A stretch of DNA of 64,000 bases from Aquitalea sp. LB_tupeE (lineage in GTDB: Bacteria > Pseudomonadota > Gammaproteobacteria > Burkholderiales > Chromobacteriaceae), in NCBI RefSeq assembly GCF_013391415.1, contig NZ_JACAXB010000034.1, forward strand, positions 1-64,000. The letters are read 5' to 3'. The stretch's first letter is position 1. Each line of letters starts with the position of its first letter. The notes under the pieces are model-generated. The model did not search any database and was not told where the DNA came from. It saw only the letters and a list, made by a program, of their open reading frames with translations. Positions 51,999 through 60,184 of the stretch are shown here, piece by piece. Made by a program: the position numbers and the translations under genes.

Positions 51999-52273
51999 TG
52001 AAAGCCCGCGCCCACTCCCAGCAACACATCAAGATTGCCGACGCACAGGCCAATATCCTCGCCCCCTACGGCGCACTGCCTGCAACCGGCTTTGTCCGCC
52101 TTGCCGACCTGCGCCAGATCATCCCGTTTTCTGATTCAACAGTCTGGAGACGTGTCAAAAATTCAACGTTCCCGGCACCTATCCGCCTGTCTGAGCGAGT
52201 GACCGCCTGGAGAGTTGAGGACATCAGGAAGTTTCTTGCCGATCCGGTCAACTATCAGGCCGACGCGGCATAA
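51998..52273 (+). CDS. Second AlpA-like regulator
   Basis: 91 residues from ATG 51998. After a 35-residue lead, GFVRLADLRQIIPFSDSTVWRRVKNSTFPAPIRLSERVTAWRVEDIRKFL is another AlpA winged helix. Two different AlpA proteins in tandem suggest one acts in excision and the other in transcription; which is which cannot be told. Confidence 0.75.
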   Translation: MKARAHSQQHIKIADAQANILAPYGALPATGFVRLADLRQIIPFSDSTVWRRVKNSTFPAPIRLSERVTAWRVEDIRKFLADPVNYQADAA

Positions 52274-52282
52274 GGGGGCGAC

Positions 52283-52603
52283 ATGGAAAACATCCTGACC
52301 TTCCCCTGCAAGACTGACCACGCACCCGGCAAAGACTGGCTGCACGGCGACGAACTGGCCGAGCATGTTGGCGGCACTGGCAAGACCGCCGCGCAATGGC
52401 TGGCCCTGCCTGAGACGCAAGAGTACCTAGCAGCAATGGCAGAGCATCTGGAGCTGCCCACCGCTGCTGACCTGTACGCTCACAAGCCGGATGGAATTTG
52501 GCTGCACCCGGCCCTGTACGTGTGCTTTGCCCGCTGGGCCAATCCGACCTTTGGTGTTTGGTGCGATGGCCAGATAGTGGCTGCTGGGGGGTACTACGCA
52601 TGA
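52283..52603 (+). CDS. KilA-N domain protein (short)
   Basis: 106 residues from ATG 52283. LALPETQEYLAAMAEHLELPT followed by KPDGIWLHPALYVCFARWANPTFGVWCDGQI is the KilA-N pattern. Overlaps the next gene, a longer paralogue, by ATGA. Probably DNA-binding regulator or replication factor. Confidence 0.65.
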   Translation: MENILTFPCKTDHAPGKDWLHGDELAEHVGGTGKTAAQWLALPETQEYLAAMAEHLELPTAADLYAHKPDGIWLHPALYVCFARWANPTFGVWCDGQIVAAGGYYA

Positions 52604-53268
52604 GCAAACAGATCATTCAGGCTGACTTTAACGGTCAGGCCATGCACTTCACTGCTGATGCCTGGTTTAACGCCACAGTGGCTGCTGAGAAATACGGCAA
52701 GGTTCCGAACGAATGGCTTCGGCTTCCTGATACCGAGCGATACCTGGCAGCCCTTGCCCGCAAATACGGGAAAATCCCGTATTTCAAAACGAAGCGCGGC
52801 CAGACTGGCGGCACCTGGCTTCATCCAAAACTGGCTGTCCGCTTTGCCCAATGGCTGAATGACGACTTTGCCATCTGGTGTGACGAACAGATAGACGGCC
52901 TGATGCGTGGCCATGCCGGTGTGGATGACTGGCACACTGCCCGCATTGAAGCCGCCAGCCGCTTCCGCGGCGTCTGCGACATGCTGAACCTGTCACGCCA
53001 AGCCGATGGCAAGACCACGGCACGGCACCACTACAGCAACGAGGCATTGCTCATCAATGAAGTGCTGACCGGTCAGCGTAGCGCCCTTGACCGCAACAGC
53101 CTGAGCAAGACCGACCTACGCTTGCTGGAATTGCTGGAAGCCCAGGACATGGTATTGCTGGGCCGTGGCATGGCCTACGACGAGCGCAAGCAAGCCCTGC
53201 ACACCTTCGCCCAGGAACAGCGCCAGCGCCTTGCTGCGAACGACGCAAGCGGGAGGCTGACAGCATGA
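52600..53268 (+). CDS. KilA-N domain protein
   Basis: 222 residues from ATG 52600. KilA-N: FTADAWFNATVAAEKYGKVPNEWLRLPDTERYL, GGTWLHPKLAVRFAQWLNDDFAIWCDEQID. The C-terminal part (NEALLINEVLTGQRSALDRNSLSKTDLRLLELLEAQDMVLLG) is a second domain common in phage KilA-N proteins. It lies directly before the immunity region. Confidence 0.8.
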   Translation: MSKQIIQADFNGQAMHFTADAWFNATVAAEKYGKVPNEWLRLPDTERYLAALARKYGKIPYFKTKRGQTGGTWLHPKLAVRFAQWLNDDFAIWCDEQIDGLMRGHAGVDDWHTARIEAASRFRGVCDMLNLSRQADGKTTARHHYSNEALLINEVLTGQRSALDRNSLSKTDLRLLELLEAQDMVLLGRGMAYDERKQALHTFAQEQRQRLAANDASGRLTA

Positions 53269-53330
53269 TGGCCCTTGACCCCTTGGCAACGCTGGGCAAC
53301 AATAGCCCCGTGCTGTTCAATAGCGGCACC

Positions 53331-53540
53331 GGGATTGGTCTCCTGAACACATTGGCGGACAGCCGCCACTTGCGGCATTTTTTGCGTCCGTTTCACACCA
53401 CTGGTGCGCCTTTTTCTATGGCAGGCCGTGGTGGGAGCGTGCTTGCACGCGCCGGTTCCAATGTGCCGGTAGACCAATCCCGCCATGCGCCTGCCACCCC
53501 CGATTGGTCTCGGAATGGCGGGTCTAAACCCACATTGGAG
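53331..53540 (+). promoter_or_regulatory. P4-type RNA immunity region: targets A and C with terminator
   Basis: Target A (53331-53356) reads GGGATTGGTCT-(6)-ACATTGG-like. A terminator GCCGC-cactt-GCGGC with six T follows (53362-53383), then the antisense RNA (53420-53495), then target C (53500-53540: GATTGGTCT ... CACATTGG). Target C runs into the GGAGG ribosome site of the next gene. This is the seqA-terminator-CI(seqB)-seqC layout of phage P4. The reading frame 53265-53546 across it is therefore doubtful as protein. Confidence 0.7.
53420..53495 (+). ncRNA. CI-type antisense immunity RNA
   Basis: About 76 bases closed by GGCAGG (53420-53425) with CCTGCC (53490-53495). It has an inner hairpin GCGTGC-tt-GCACGC (53437-53450) and a seqB segment at 53458-53482 (CCAATGT then AGACCAATCCC) complementary to both target A and target C in two blocks of about 8 and 11 bases. 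P4 CI RNA has the same size and construction. Paired with nascent transcript it would force early termination and so keep the element silent and immune. Confidence 0.65.
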
Positions 53541-53546
53541 GCCACC

Positions 53547-53723
53547 ATGCCTAAGCTTTCCCGCGCCCTGTTGTCGCGCCTTTCCCCCATTACTCACAAC
53601 ATCGGCACCGCTGCCAATCTAGCCGAGGCCCAAGCCCTTGCCCGCCTGCATCTGGCTCGCACTGGCCACGCTGTACGCATTGCCCCTGCCGTCGTCGGTT
53701 TTTCTGTCGTGGAGGTGCGCTAA
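53547..53723 (+). CDS. Small protein, first gene after the immunity RNA
   Basis: 58 residues from ATG 53547 with GGAGG six bases upstream. MPKLSRALLSRLSPITHNIG, then a helical AEAQALARLHLARTGHAVRIAPAVVGF. Its ribosome site lies at the end of target C, so translation could also be blocked by the antisense RNA. Ends in TAATG with the next gene. Confidence 0.55.
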   Translation: MPKLSRALLSRLSPITHNIGTAANLAEAQALARLHLARTGHAVRIAPAVVGFSVVEVR

Positions 53724-54019
53724 TGGCTGCCCTGACCGAAGTTTCCCGCCTGACCATTACCCTGCTGGCCACGGGTCAAATGCTGCTGAAACCTAGCTGC
53801 GACCTGTCCGACCTGATCAACCACATCAGGGCCGCTGTTGACGAGACAGTCGAGATTGATGACAGCTTGGCTGACACTGACGACACCCGCCCGACCACTG
53901 CCCGCCTTGTTGTGGCCATGATGTCTGATGGATCTTGCAAGTCTGGCCTATATGGCGATGCAGACGCACTGATGGCCCGCTGGAAACAGGCATACAGCAA
54001 AATGGAGGTCTGCCAATGA
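53723..54019 (+). CDS. Small element protein of unknown function (98 residues)
   Basis: From ATG 53723, coupled on both sides (TAATG before, ATGA after). LTITLLATGQMLLKPSCDLSDLINHIRAAVDETVEIDDSLADTDDTRP; acidic middle. No recognised domain. Confidence 0.55.
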   Translation: MAALTEVSRLTITLLATGQMLLKPSCDLSDLINHIRAAVDETVEIDDSLADTDDTRPTTARLVVAMMSDGSCKSGLYGDADALMARWKQAYSKMEVCQ

Positions 54020-54342
54020 CCGCCCGCTTTAATGCCGCTAATGGCTCTGAACTGATCGAAATGGCCAACCGTCTGCTGGATAGTCACCTGACCGAGTTTG
54101 ACGACCTGGACGACGACACCGCCAGTTATGTGTTGGGCTGCGTAGAGGGAGAAACGGCCTTTGCTGTTGCTGCCGCCTTGCGTAGTGAGCCTGCCCAGGC
54201 TATCCGCACCTGCAAGCGTCAATTGCTGATCCGCCTTGGCCTGTCTGGCAACAATCTCAGCATCGAGCAGCAGCGTACCCGTGGCTGGATCGTCGGCATG
54301 ATGGGCAGTATTGCTTCGGCACTGGAGGGTAAAGAATGCTGA
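54016..54342 (+). CDS. Small element protein of unknown function (108 residues)
   Basis: From ATG 54016 with GGAGGT upstream. ELIEMANRLLDSHLTEFDDLDDDTASYVLGCVEGET is acidic and helical, followed by a basic RTCKRQLLIRLGLSG part. Overlaps the next gene by seven bases. Confidence 0.55.
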   Translation: MTARFNAANGSELIEMANRLLDSHLTEFDDLDDDTASYVLGCVEGETAFAVAAALRSEPAQAIRTCKRQLLIRLGLSGNNLSIEQQRTRGWIVGMMGSIASALEGKEC

Positions 54343-54620
54343 CCCTGAACCAGCGCCATGCCGCCGAGTTTGACGGCCAAGCCGCCGCCCACCGCCTTCT
54401 GTTGCTGCTGAACGAGCATTTGCACCCGGCAGCATACGATAGCGCCACCGACCGCACAGAAGCAGCCTGCACCCTGCTGGGAGCCTTTGCCGCCGTGTTT
54501 GGCGAATGCCTGGCAGACGCGACAGACGCACAGCAGCGATATGGTGCTGCACAGTCCACCGTGCTAGTGGCGCGCATCATCCAGAACGCCCCCCAACTGC
54601 TGGCCAGCCTGAACCGCTAA
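54336..54620 (+). CDS. Small helical element protein (94 residues)
   Basis: From ATG 54336. Ala/Leu-rich helices throughout (AAAHRLLLLLNEHLHPAAYDS, EAACTLLGAFAAVFGECLADA). No recognised domain. 86 bases without a gene follow before the replication protein. Confidence 0.5.
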   Translation: MLTLNQRHAAEFDGQAAAHRLLLLLNEHLHPAAYDSATDRTEAACTLLGAFAAVFGECLADATDAQQRYGAAQSTVLVARIIQNAPQLLASLNR

Positions 54621-54706
54621 ATCCCCCTTCGACAATTTCATATCTTTAAGCCGATTCCCAGGGCTGATAACGGGCACCTGGGAACGGCACGCCAGAAAGT
54701 GACTTC

Positions 54707-57580
54707 ATGAACAGCACGATCGAGCAAATAAGCGCCGCCCTGCAACACCTGGACGCACACGACCGCGACAACTGGGTGCAGATGGGGATGGCGGTAAAGA
54801 GCGAGCTAGGCGAAGCCGGTTACACCATCTGGGATGAGTGGAGCCGCGCTGCCGACAATTACCAGCACAAGGCCGCTGTAAGCGTGTGGAAAAGCATTAA
54901 GCCCGCTGGGCGTGTAACCATCGCCAGCCTGTTTTCCCAAGCCATCCAGCACGGATACAGGCCCGATAAGCCCTATCAGCAGCCAAGCCCGGAAGAACGG
55001 GCCAAGCTGGATCAGGAACGCGCCGCTGCACAGGCAGAGGCCGAAGCACTGGCCGCACAGCATCGACAGGCAGCCACGGACAAGGCCGCCGCACTATGGG
55101 AGCGTGGCCACGATGTGAGCGCTGACCATCCTTACCTGCAAGCCAAGGGCATCACGCCGCACGGTGTACGCCAGTTGCGTGACATGCTGCTGATCCCACT
55201 GCGCATGGCTGGTGAGCTGGTCAACCTGCAAATCATTGCCGCTGATGGCAGCAAGCGATTCCTTACAGGTGGGCAAGTAAAAGGGGCATCCCTGTTGCTG
55301 GGCCGACTGAATAACGCCACACAGGCATTACTGTGCGAAGGATGGGCCACAGGGTGCAGCCTGCATCAGGCAACTGGCCTGCCTGTTGTCGTGGCATTCA
55401 ACGCCCACAATCTGGTGGCTGTCTCTGAGCGCATGGCATCCAGCATTCCCGAGGGAATGCAGATCATTGTTTGTGGCGACAGCGACGCCAGCATGACCGG
55501 ACAGCAGGCAGCAAGCAAAGCCGCCCAGGCATTCCAAGCCAATGGCAGATCAGTTGTCCCGGTTTTCACCCTGGACCAGCTTGAGCAATACCGACAGCAG
55601 CACGATGGCAAGCAGCCCTCTGACTTCAACGACCTGCACCAGCTTGCCGGTCTTGATGAGGTCAAAAATCACATTTACCGGGGTGACTCAAAAATAGTGG
55701 GAACAGTGGGAACAGTGGGAACAGAACCGCTGAAAGCCTTATCTGGCAAGGCTTCCAGTTGTTCCCACTTTTCTGTTCCCACTTCGGTTTGTTCCCACTC
55801 TGAGGGCGAAAAAATGGCCCCAGCGCCCGAAAATGCTTCACCGTTCTTTGTCGCGGAAGGCATACCGGGGCAGCGTGATGGCGTGTACTGGGTAGAGAAA
55901 GCAGAGAACAAGAACGACCAAGACGCCATATGGTGGCTGTCCTCTCCGCTGCACATTCTGGGCGAAACCCGCGACGCCGAGCAAAGCAACTGGGGCCGCT
56001 TGCTGGAGTGGAAAGACAATGATGGCCACCCGCACCGCTGGGCCTGCCCGGTAGAAATGCTGGCAGCCAGTGATACAGCAGACTTCCGCCGCGAACTGGC
56101 AAGAGGTGGGCTGACCATTGCCATTGCCCACAAAGCCCGTGCCAAGCTTGTTGAATACGTACTGAATCACAGCCCGCGCACGGCAGACCGTTTGCGGTGC
56201 GTTTCCCGCATTGGCTGGCAAGACATGCGCTATGTCCTGCCGACTTCCGTGCATGGCCAGCAAGACGGCGAAGGTGTGATTTACCAAGGTGCGGACAATG
56301 GAGACTTTGCCACAGGCGGCACCCTGGAAGAGTGGCAGCAGCACATTGCCGCGATGGCATCAGGCAACACCCGGATCGTGTTTGCCATCAGCGTGGCATT
56401 TGCTGGTGTGTTGGCAGATATGGCCGGAGAGTCTGGGGGTGGCTTCCACTATGTTGGCACGACCAGCAAGGGCAAGACTTCCACGCTACTAGACCCTGCC
56501 GCCAGTGTCTGGGGCAACCCTGACCGCTTCGCCAAGAAATGGCGCACCACACAGAACGGGCTGGAGTCGCTGTGCCTGGGCCGCAATGACAACCTGCTGA
56601 TACTGGACGAACTGGCACAGATTGCTGCCGCTGATGCTGGCGGGGCTGCCTATCTGATTGCCAATGGGCAAGCCAAAGCCCGCATGGCAAGGGAAGGCGG
56701 AAACCGACCCGCACAGACATGGCGTGTCATGCTGCTGTCTGCTGGGGAGATCGACCTTGCACAGCACATGGCAGAGGCCGGGAAAACCGCCAAGGGTGGC
56801 CAGATGGCCCGCCTCCCTGCCATTCCTGCTGATGCCGGGGCCGGTATGGGCACGCTGGAGACTCTGCACCATCACACCAGCGGCCAATCCTTTGCTGATG
56901 CCATGAAGGCCAATACCCGCCGCTACTACGGCACAGCCGGTCAAGCATTCCTGAACAAGCTGGCCAGCCCAGACGAACAGAAAACCATCAGGGCCGAGGT
57001 ACGCAACCACATGGCAATGGTGCTGGAACGCATGAGCATTCCTGCCGGGGCTGCCGAAGAGGTGGGCCGTGTGGCTGCCCGGTTCGCCCTGGTGGGCTTA
57101 GCTGGCGAACTGGCGACACGTTACGGTGTAACAGGCTGGAAGTCAGGCGAAGCAGTCAGATCAGCACGGCAGTGTTTCCGTGAATGGCTGGCCGAGAATG
57201 GAACTGGCAAAGCTGCCGACGACCGCGCCTTGCTCGCCCAGGTATCTGCCTTCATGCAGTCCAATAGCTCAACCCGGTTCCCGCCGCACGATGCACCGGA
57301 AGAAACGCTGAACCGCTATTACAACCGAGCTGGCTTCACCTGCCCTGACGAGCAAGGGGGCATCCAATTCTGGGTTATGTCTGAGCCATTCAAGCGCGAG
57401 CTGTGCAAAGGCTTCAATCCCACCAGTGCCGCCAAGGCCCTGATTAGTGCGGGCTGGATGCTTCCCGGCGACATCGAGGGCAAGACCAAGCGCCTCACCC
57501 GCAAGAAGCGCATCAAGGCCCTTGGCTCAACATCGAATGTCTATGTGATGACTGGTGCAGCACTAGAGGGGGCGGAATAA
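54707..57580 (+). CDS. Replication protein with PriCT-2, Toprim and DUF927 helicase domains
   Basis: 957 residues. Residues about 5-85 form a primase C-terminal (PriCT-2-like) domain (ALQHLDAHDRDNWVQMGMAVKSELGE). About 205-300 is a Toprim domain (LLCEGWATGCSLHQATGLPVVVAFNAHNL, IIVCGDSDAS). About 380-800 is a DUF927 superfamily 3-like ATPase, with Walker A at about 583 in YVGTTSKGKTSTLL and ILDELAQI as Walker B. This is the P4-alpha/RepB-like primase-helicase role. The linker at about 331-365 (VGTVGTVGTEP...) is encoded by an iteron cluster, so its sequence is dictated by DNA function. Confidence 0.85.
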   Translation: MNSTIEQISAALQHLDAHDRDNWVQMGMAVKSELGEAGYTIWDEWSRAADNYQHKAAVSVWKSIKPAGRVTIASLFSQAIQHGYRPDKPYQQPSPEERAKLDQERAAAQAEAEALAAQHRQAATDKAAALWERGHDVSADHPYLQAKGITPHGVRQLRDMLLIPLRMAGELVNLQIIAADGSKRFLTGGQVKGASLLLGRLNNATQALLCEGWATGCSLHQATGLPVVVAFNAHNLVAVSERMASSIPEGMQIIVCGDSDASMTGQQAASKAAQAFQANGRSVVPVFTLDQLEQYRQQHDGKQPSDFNDLHQLAGLDEVKNHIYRGDSKIVGTVGTVGTEPLKALSGKASSCSHFSVPTSVCSHSEGEKMAPAPENASPFFVAEGIPGQRDGVYWVEKAENKNDQDAIWWLSSPLHILGETRDAEQSNWGRLLEWKDNDGHPHRWACPVEMLAASDTADFRRELARGGLTIAIAHKARAKLVEYVLNHSPRTADRLRCVSRIGWQDMRYVLPTSVHGQQDGEGVIYQGADNGDFATGGTLEEWQQHIAAMASGNTRIVFAISVAFAGVLADMAGESGGGFHYVGTTSKGKTSTLLDPAASVWGNPDRFAKKWRTTQNGLESLCLGRNDNLLILDELAQIAAADAGGAAYLIANGQAKARMAREGGNRPAQTWRVMLLSAGEIDLAQHMAEAGKTAKGGQMARLPAIPADAGAGMGTLETLHHHTSGQSFADAMKANTRRYYGTAGQAFLNKLASPDEQKTIRAEVRNHMAMVLERMSIPAGAAEEVGRVAARFALVGLAGELATRYGVTGWKSGEAVRSARQCFREWLAENGTGKAADDRALLAQVSAFMQSNSSTRFPPHDAPEETLNRYYNRAGFTCPDEQGGIQFWVMSEPFKRELCKGFNPTSAAKALISAGWMLPGDIEGKTKRLTRKKRIKALGSTSNVYVMTGAALEGAE
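55697..55798. repeat. Iteron cluster 1 (inside the replication gene)
   Basis: GTGGGAACA three times in direct 9-base tandem (55697-55723), then the core gaaagccttatctggcaagg (55732-55751), then TGTTCCCAC three times inverted (55760, 55774, 55790). Candidate origin or its partner site. Confidence 0.8.
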
Positions 57581-57997
57581 ATGACTGACTGGCTTGAGAA
57601 CGCACTGAACGAAAGCGAAAAACTGACGGTTTGTTCCCAGTCGAGTGGGAACAAAACAGACTGGGAACAAAAAGTGGGAACAGCGGAAAGCCTTATCTGG
57701 CAAGGGTTTCAGGAGTTTGTTCCCACTGTTCCCACTGTTCCCACTCAAAAACAGCACCCCCCAAAGAATGCGGCGAACGCCCCTTTTATGGCCAGATCGT
57801 CCCCCGCGCTGCCCGCCGACCTGCTGAGTAAGGTCAATCTGATTTGTCGGCTGGAACGGTGGACACGGCAAGACAGGGAGGAGTGGCTACTGATCCTGCA
57901 CCGCCAGATTACCGAGGACAGGACGCCAGCACATGAGCTTACCCAGTGCCTTGCATTGCACCTTGCCGTACACCACGCCGCCGACATGGCCGCATAG
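57581..57997 (+). CDS. Element protein of unknown function containing iteron cluster 2
   Basis: 138 residues from ATG 57581, one base after the replication-gene stop. The first 60 residues (VCSQSSGNKTDWEQKVGTAESL, FVPTVPTVPTQ) are encoded by iterons and are low-complexity. The C-terminal half (ADLLSKVNLICRLERWTRQDREEWLLILHRQITED) is helical and looks like the real domain. Confidence 0.55.
   Translation: MTDWLENALNESEKLTVCSQSSGNKTDWEQKVGTAESLIWQGFQEFVPTVPTVPTQKQHPPKNAANAPFMARSSPALPADLLSKVNLICRLERWTRQDREEWLLILHRQITEDRTPAHELTQCLALHLAVHHAADMAA
57632..57744. repeat. Iteron cluster 2
   Basis: TGTTCCCAG (57632), GTGGGAACA (57645), CTGGGAACA (57661), GTGGGAACA (57674), the same core gaaagccttatctggcaagg (57686-57705), and TGTTCCCAC in 9-base tandem at 57718, 57727 and 57736. 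Mirror-like counterpart of cluster 1, about 1.9 kb away. Confidence 0.8.
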
Positions 57998-58023
57998 CAT
58001 CCAACCAGCAGAAGGAAACGCAA

Positions 58024-58365
58024 ATGACTAAGCCGCTGAACCTGCATGAACACTTCACCCCGATTCCCGGCGATCCTGACGGCGCTATGCACCTGAGTAT
58101 GCCCGCAACCCTGCTGGTGATAGCTGACTGCATCGGCAGCGATGACAGCACACCAGAGGGCCAGCAACGGGCCAAGGCAGTCATCACAGAGTTTGTCGCC
58201 ATGCTGCGCAAGATTCACTGGCCACAAGCCGAGTATCTGGAAACGTGGCTGCTACGTGGCAACCCTGATGCCCGCCGCTTGCTGCCCGCCCTGGTTAAGG
58301 CCGTGGATGCAGTAGGACAAGAAGCAGTGGGACGCATGATCAACCGGTTGATGGAGGGAAATTAA
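58024..58365 (+). CDS. Element protein of unknown function (113 residues)
   Basis: ATG 58024 with AAGGAAA upstream; the open frame before it lacks a ribosome site. LHEHFTPIPGDPDGAMHLSMPATLLVIADCIGSDD, then helical segments ending VDAVGQEAVGRMINRLMEGN. No recognised domain. Confidence 0.55.
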   Translation: MTKPLNLHEHFTPIPGDPDGAMHLSMPATLLVIADCIGSDDSTPEGQQRAKAVITEFVAMLRKIHWPQAEYLETWLLRGNPDARRLLPALVKAVDAVGQEAVGRMINRLMEGN

Positions 58366-58366
58366 C

Positions 58367-58780
58367 GTGCCATTGCGGAGCGACACATTAACCCCAAAGG
58401 CTGGTGGGCGTGATACCTCACGGAAGCGGGCCATCCTGCTGATGCTGGAGCAGCACAACGAACACGACTACCTCGAACGCGGCGCACCCCCATACAGTGC
58501 AACGATCATTGCAGAGTATGTCGGAGGGAGCCGCCCTAGTGTGGCCCGCACCCTGCGAGGCATGGTTGCTGCTGGCCTACTAGTGGCTGTACGGCATCGT
58601 GATGATGTGTGGAACGCCATTGCACAGAACTTTGTGGAAATGCCCGTCACGGCCTACTACAGCGCCAGCACGATGGAGCGTGACAAGGTATTGGCCAAGG
58701 CATGGGCCGACGGTGCAGAGGAGCGCAGCAGTCAGTCAATGGCAGAGATGGTGGCTTTGTTTTCAAGGAGCGGGAAATGA
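58367..58780 (+). CDS. Winged-helix regulator (GTG start)
   Basis: 137 residues from GTG 58367 with GGAGGG upstream. ILLMLEQHNEHDYLERGAPPYSATIIAEYVGGSRPSVARTLRGMVAAGLLVAVRHRDDVWN is a MarR-like winged helix. Ends in ATGA with the next gene. Probably regulates the element. Confidence 0.65.
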   Translation: MPLRSDTLTPKAGGRDTSRKRAILLMLEQHNEHDYLERGAPPYSATIIAEYVGGSRPSVARTLRGMVAAGLLVAVRHRDDVWNAIAQNFVEMPVTAYYSASTMERDKVLAKAWADGAEERSSQSMAEMVALFSRSGK

Positions 58781-59433
58781 GCAGAAAGAATGAGGTACTG
58801 GCAGTTACATCTCATGACGACCCTGGGAAAGCAGTTGCCAAGGCCGTGAATGCACCTGACACCCGGGCCGCAATCACTCTCATGGAGATTTACAACAAAG
58901 GCCCATTCAGCGGGCCGACGCCACCAGACCTTGAAGCACAGATGGGGGCAGTCATCGATAGAGGCAAAGCCATTATTGCCGGTGACATGCGGCTTTCTGA
59001 AACCACCCTGATATCACAAGCTCAGGTGCTCGACGGCATATTCCATCTGATGGCTCAGCGAGCTATCAGCAACATCGGCAGCAGCCTCGAATCGACTGAG
59101 CGCTATATGAAGATGGCCATGAAGGCACAGAGCCAATGCAGGGCTACGCTGGAAACGCTGTCAGAGGTGAAGAACCCACGTGTTGCCGTGTTTGCCAATC
59201 AGGCCAATGTCACCAGCGGCCCGCAGCAAGTTAACAACGGAACACCTTCACCCGCGCCCGCACGGAGCGATTCTGCGGCAGGTGTAAACATGACGAACGA
59301 ACTATTGGAGTATCAGGATGGGGAACGGCTGGACACAGGAACGCCGAGACAAGCAGGCCGAGCGCATCAGACAGTCGAAACCGTGGGAGAAAAGCACCGG
59401 GCCACGCACCGAAGAAGGCAAGGCAGCCAGTAG
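58777..59433 (+). CDS. Element protein of unknown function (218 residues)
   Basis: ATG 58777 with AAGGAGCGGGAA. DLEAQMGAVIDRGKAIIAGDMRLSETTLISQAQVLDGIFHLMAQRAISNIG is helical; the middle NPRVAVFANQANVTSGPQQVNNG is typical of a protein common in such elements. The last 38 codons overlap the next gene in another frame and are Arg/Gln-rich. Function unknown. Confidence 0.6.
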   Translation: MSRKNEVLAVTSHDDPGKAVAKAVNAPDTRAAITLMEIYNKGPFSGPTPPDLEAQMGAVIDRGKAIIAGDMRLSETTLISQAQVLDGIFHLMAQRAISNIGSSLESTERYMKMAMKAQSQCRATLETLSEVKNPRVAVFANQANVTSGPQQVNNGTPSPAPARSDSAAGVNMTNELLEYQDGERLDTGTPRQAGRAHQTVETVGEKHRATHRRRQGSQ

Positions 59434-59602
59434 CCAGAACGCCCTGGTGCATGGTGAGCGCAGCGCCGATGCGATAGCTGCCCGCAAGCAGTTCAACGAC
59501 GTGATGCGTAGCAGTCGGGCCATCATCGAGCGGATGAAAGAGGCAGGCCGGGAGGCGGCAGAGGCGATACGGGAGCGACGACGGCGCGAAGATAAGCGCT
59601 AG
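59318..59602 (+). CDS. Basic helical protein overlapping the previous gene
   Basis: 94 residues from ATG 59318 (about 116 bases overlap). WEKSTGPRTEEGKAASSQNALVHGERS is the conserved GPRT-EGK-NALxHG motif seen in many phage and element proteins, followed by a basic helix. Role unknown. Two frames used for over 100 bases is notable. Confidence 0.65.
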   Translation: MGNGWTQERRDKQAERIRQSKPWEKSTGPRTEEGKAASSQNALVHGERSADAIAARKQFNDVMRSSRAIIERMKEAGREAAEAIRERRRREDKR

Positions 59603-59741
59603 TACAACAAGACCCACCGATGTGGAGGCCTTCGCTTTATAGATTGATATGAGACGCAACAATTGAACAAATACAAGCAGCGCCGGACAGCAAATCATGC
59701 TATAAAATTTTGCAGCCCCCCATCTATCAAAGTGAGTAATC

Positions 59742-60155
59742 ATGAAGAAACTATTGCTTGCAAGCTTCATTTGTTGCGTAACTTTCAAAGTCTATGCCGA
59801 TACTGACTCATCAAAAGTCGATACAGATGCAATTGAACGGCTCCCTGCTTTAAAAACTGAGCAAGTAATCGAACTTATGAACAGTGAACCAACCATGACA
59901 GGTAGCAGTAGTAATGGGCAAAAGTATAAAGTGAATTTCTACAAAGATGGGACACTTAGGGCGAAATCCACAAAGAGAGGTGACGACAGCATTATTATTC
60001 AAGACGTCGGGAAGTGGCATTTGGGCGAAAAAAGCAAGCTATGCATCCTCTACTCAGCCTGGAGTCTTGGTGTAGAAAACTGCCGTAGGATACGGGTAAA
60101 AGATGGCTCCCCTGTATTCGGTCCTGATCAAGCCGTACTTAAAAAAGAAGACTGA
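59742..60155 (+). CDS. Secreted protein, AT-rich cargo of the element
   Basis: 137 residues from ATG 59742. Signal peptide MKKLLLASFICCVTFKVYA (cleavage near residue 19). Mature protein: YKVNFYKDGTLRAKSTKRGDDSIIIQDVGKWHLGEKSKLCILYSAWS with two Cys that could pair. It resembles small periplasmic beta-sandwich proteins but I cannot name a family. The gene is clearly more AT-rich than the element core, so it is likely cargo. Confidence 0.65.
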   Translation: MKKLLLASFICCVTFKVYADTDSSKVDTDAIERLPALKTEQVIELMNSEPTMTGSSSNGQKYKVNFYKDGTLRAKSTKRGDDSIIIQDVGKWHLGEKSKLCILYSAWSLGVENCRRIRVKDGSPVFGPDQAVLKKED

Positions 60156-60184
60156 TTTCTAAAGTTAAGAAGCAATGCAGCATT

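Noticed and set aside
53265-53546. N-terminal extension of the 58-residue protein through the immunity region
   Set aside because: Would run through a terminator and the antisense RNA. The strong ribosome site is at 53547.
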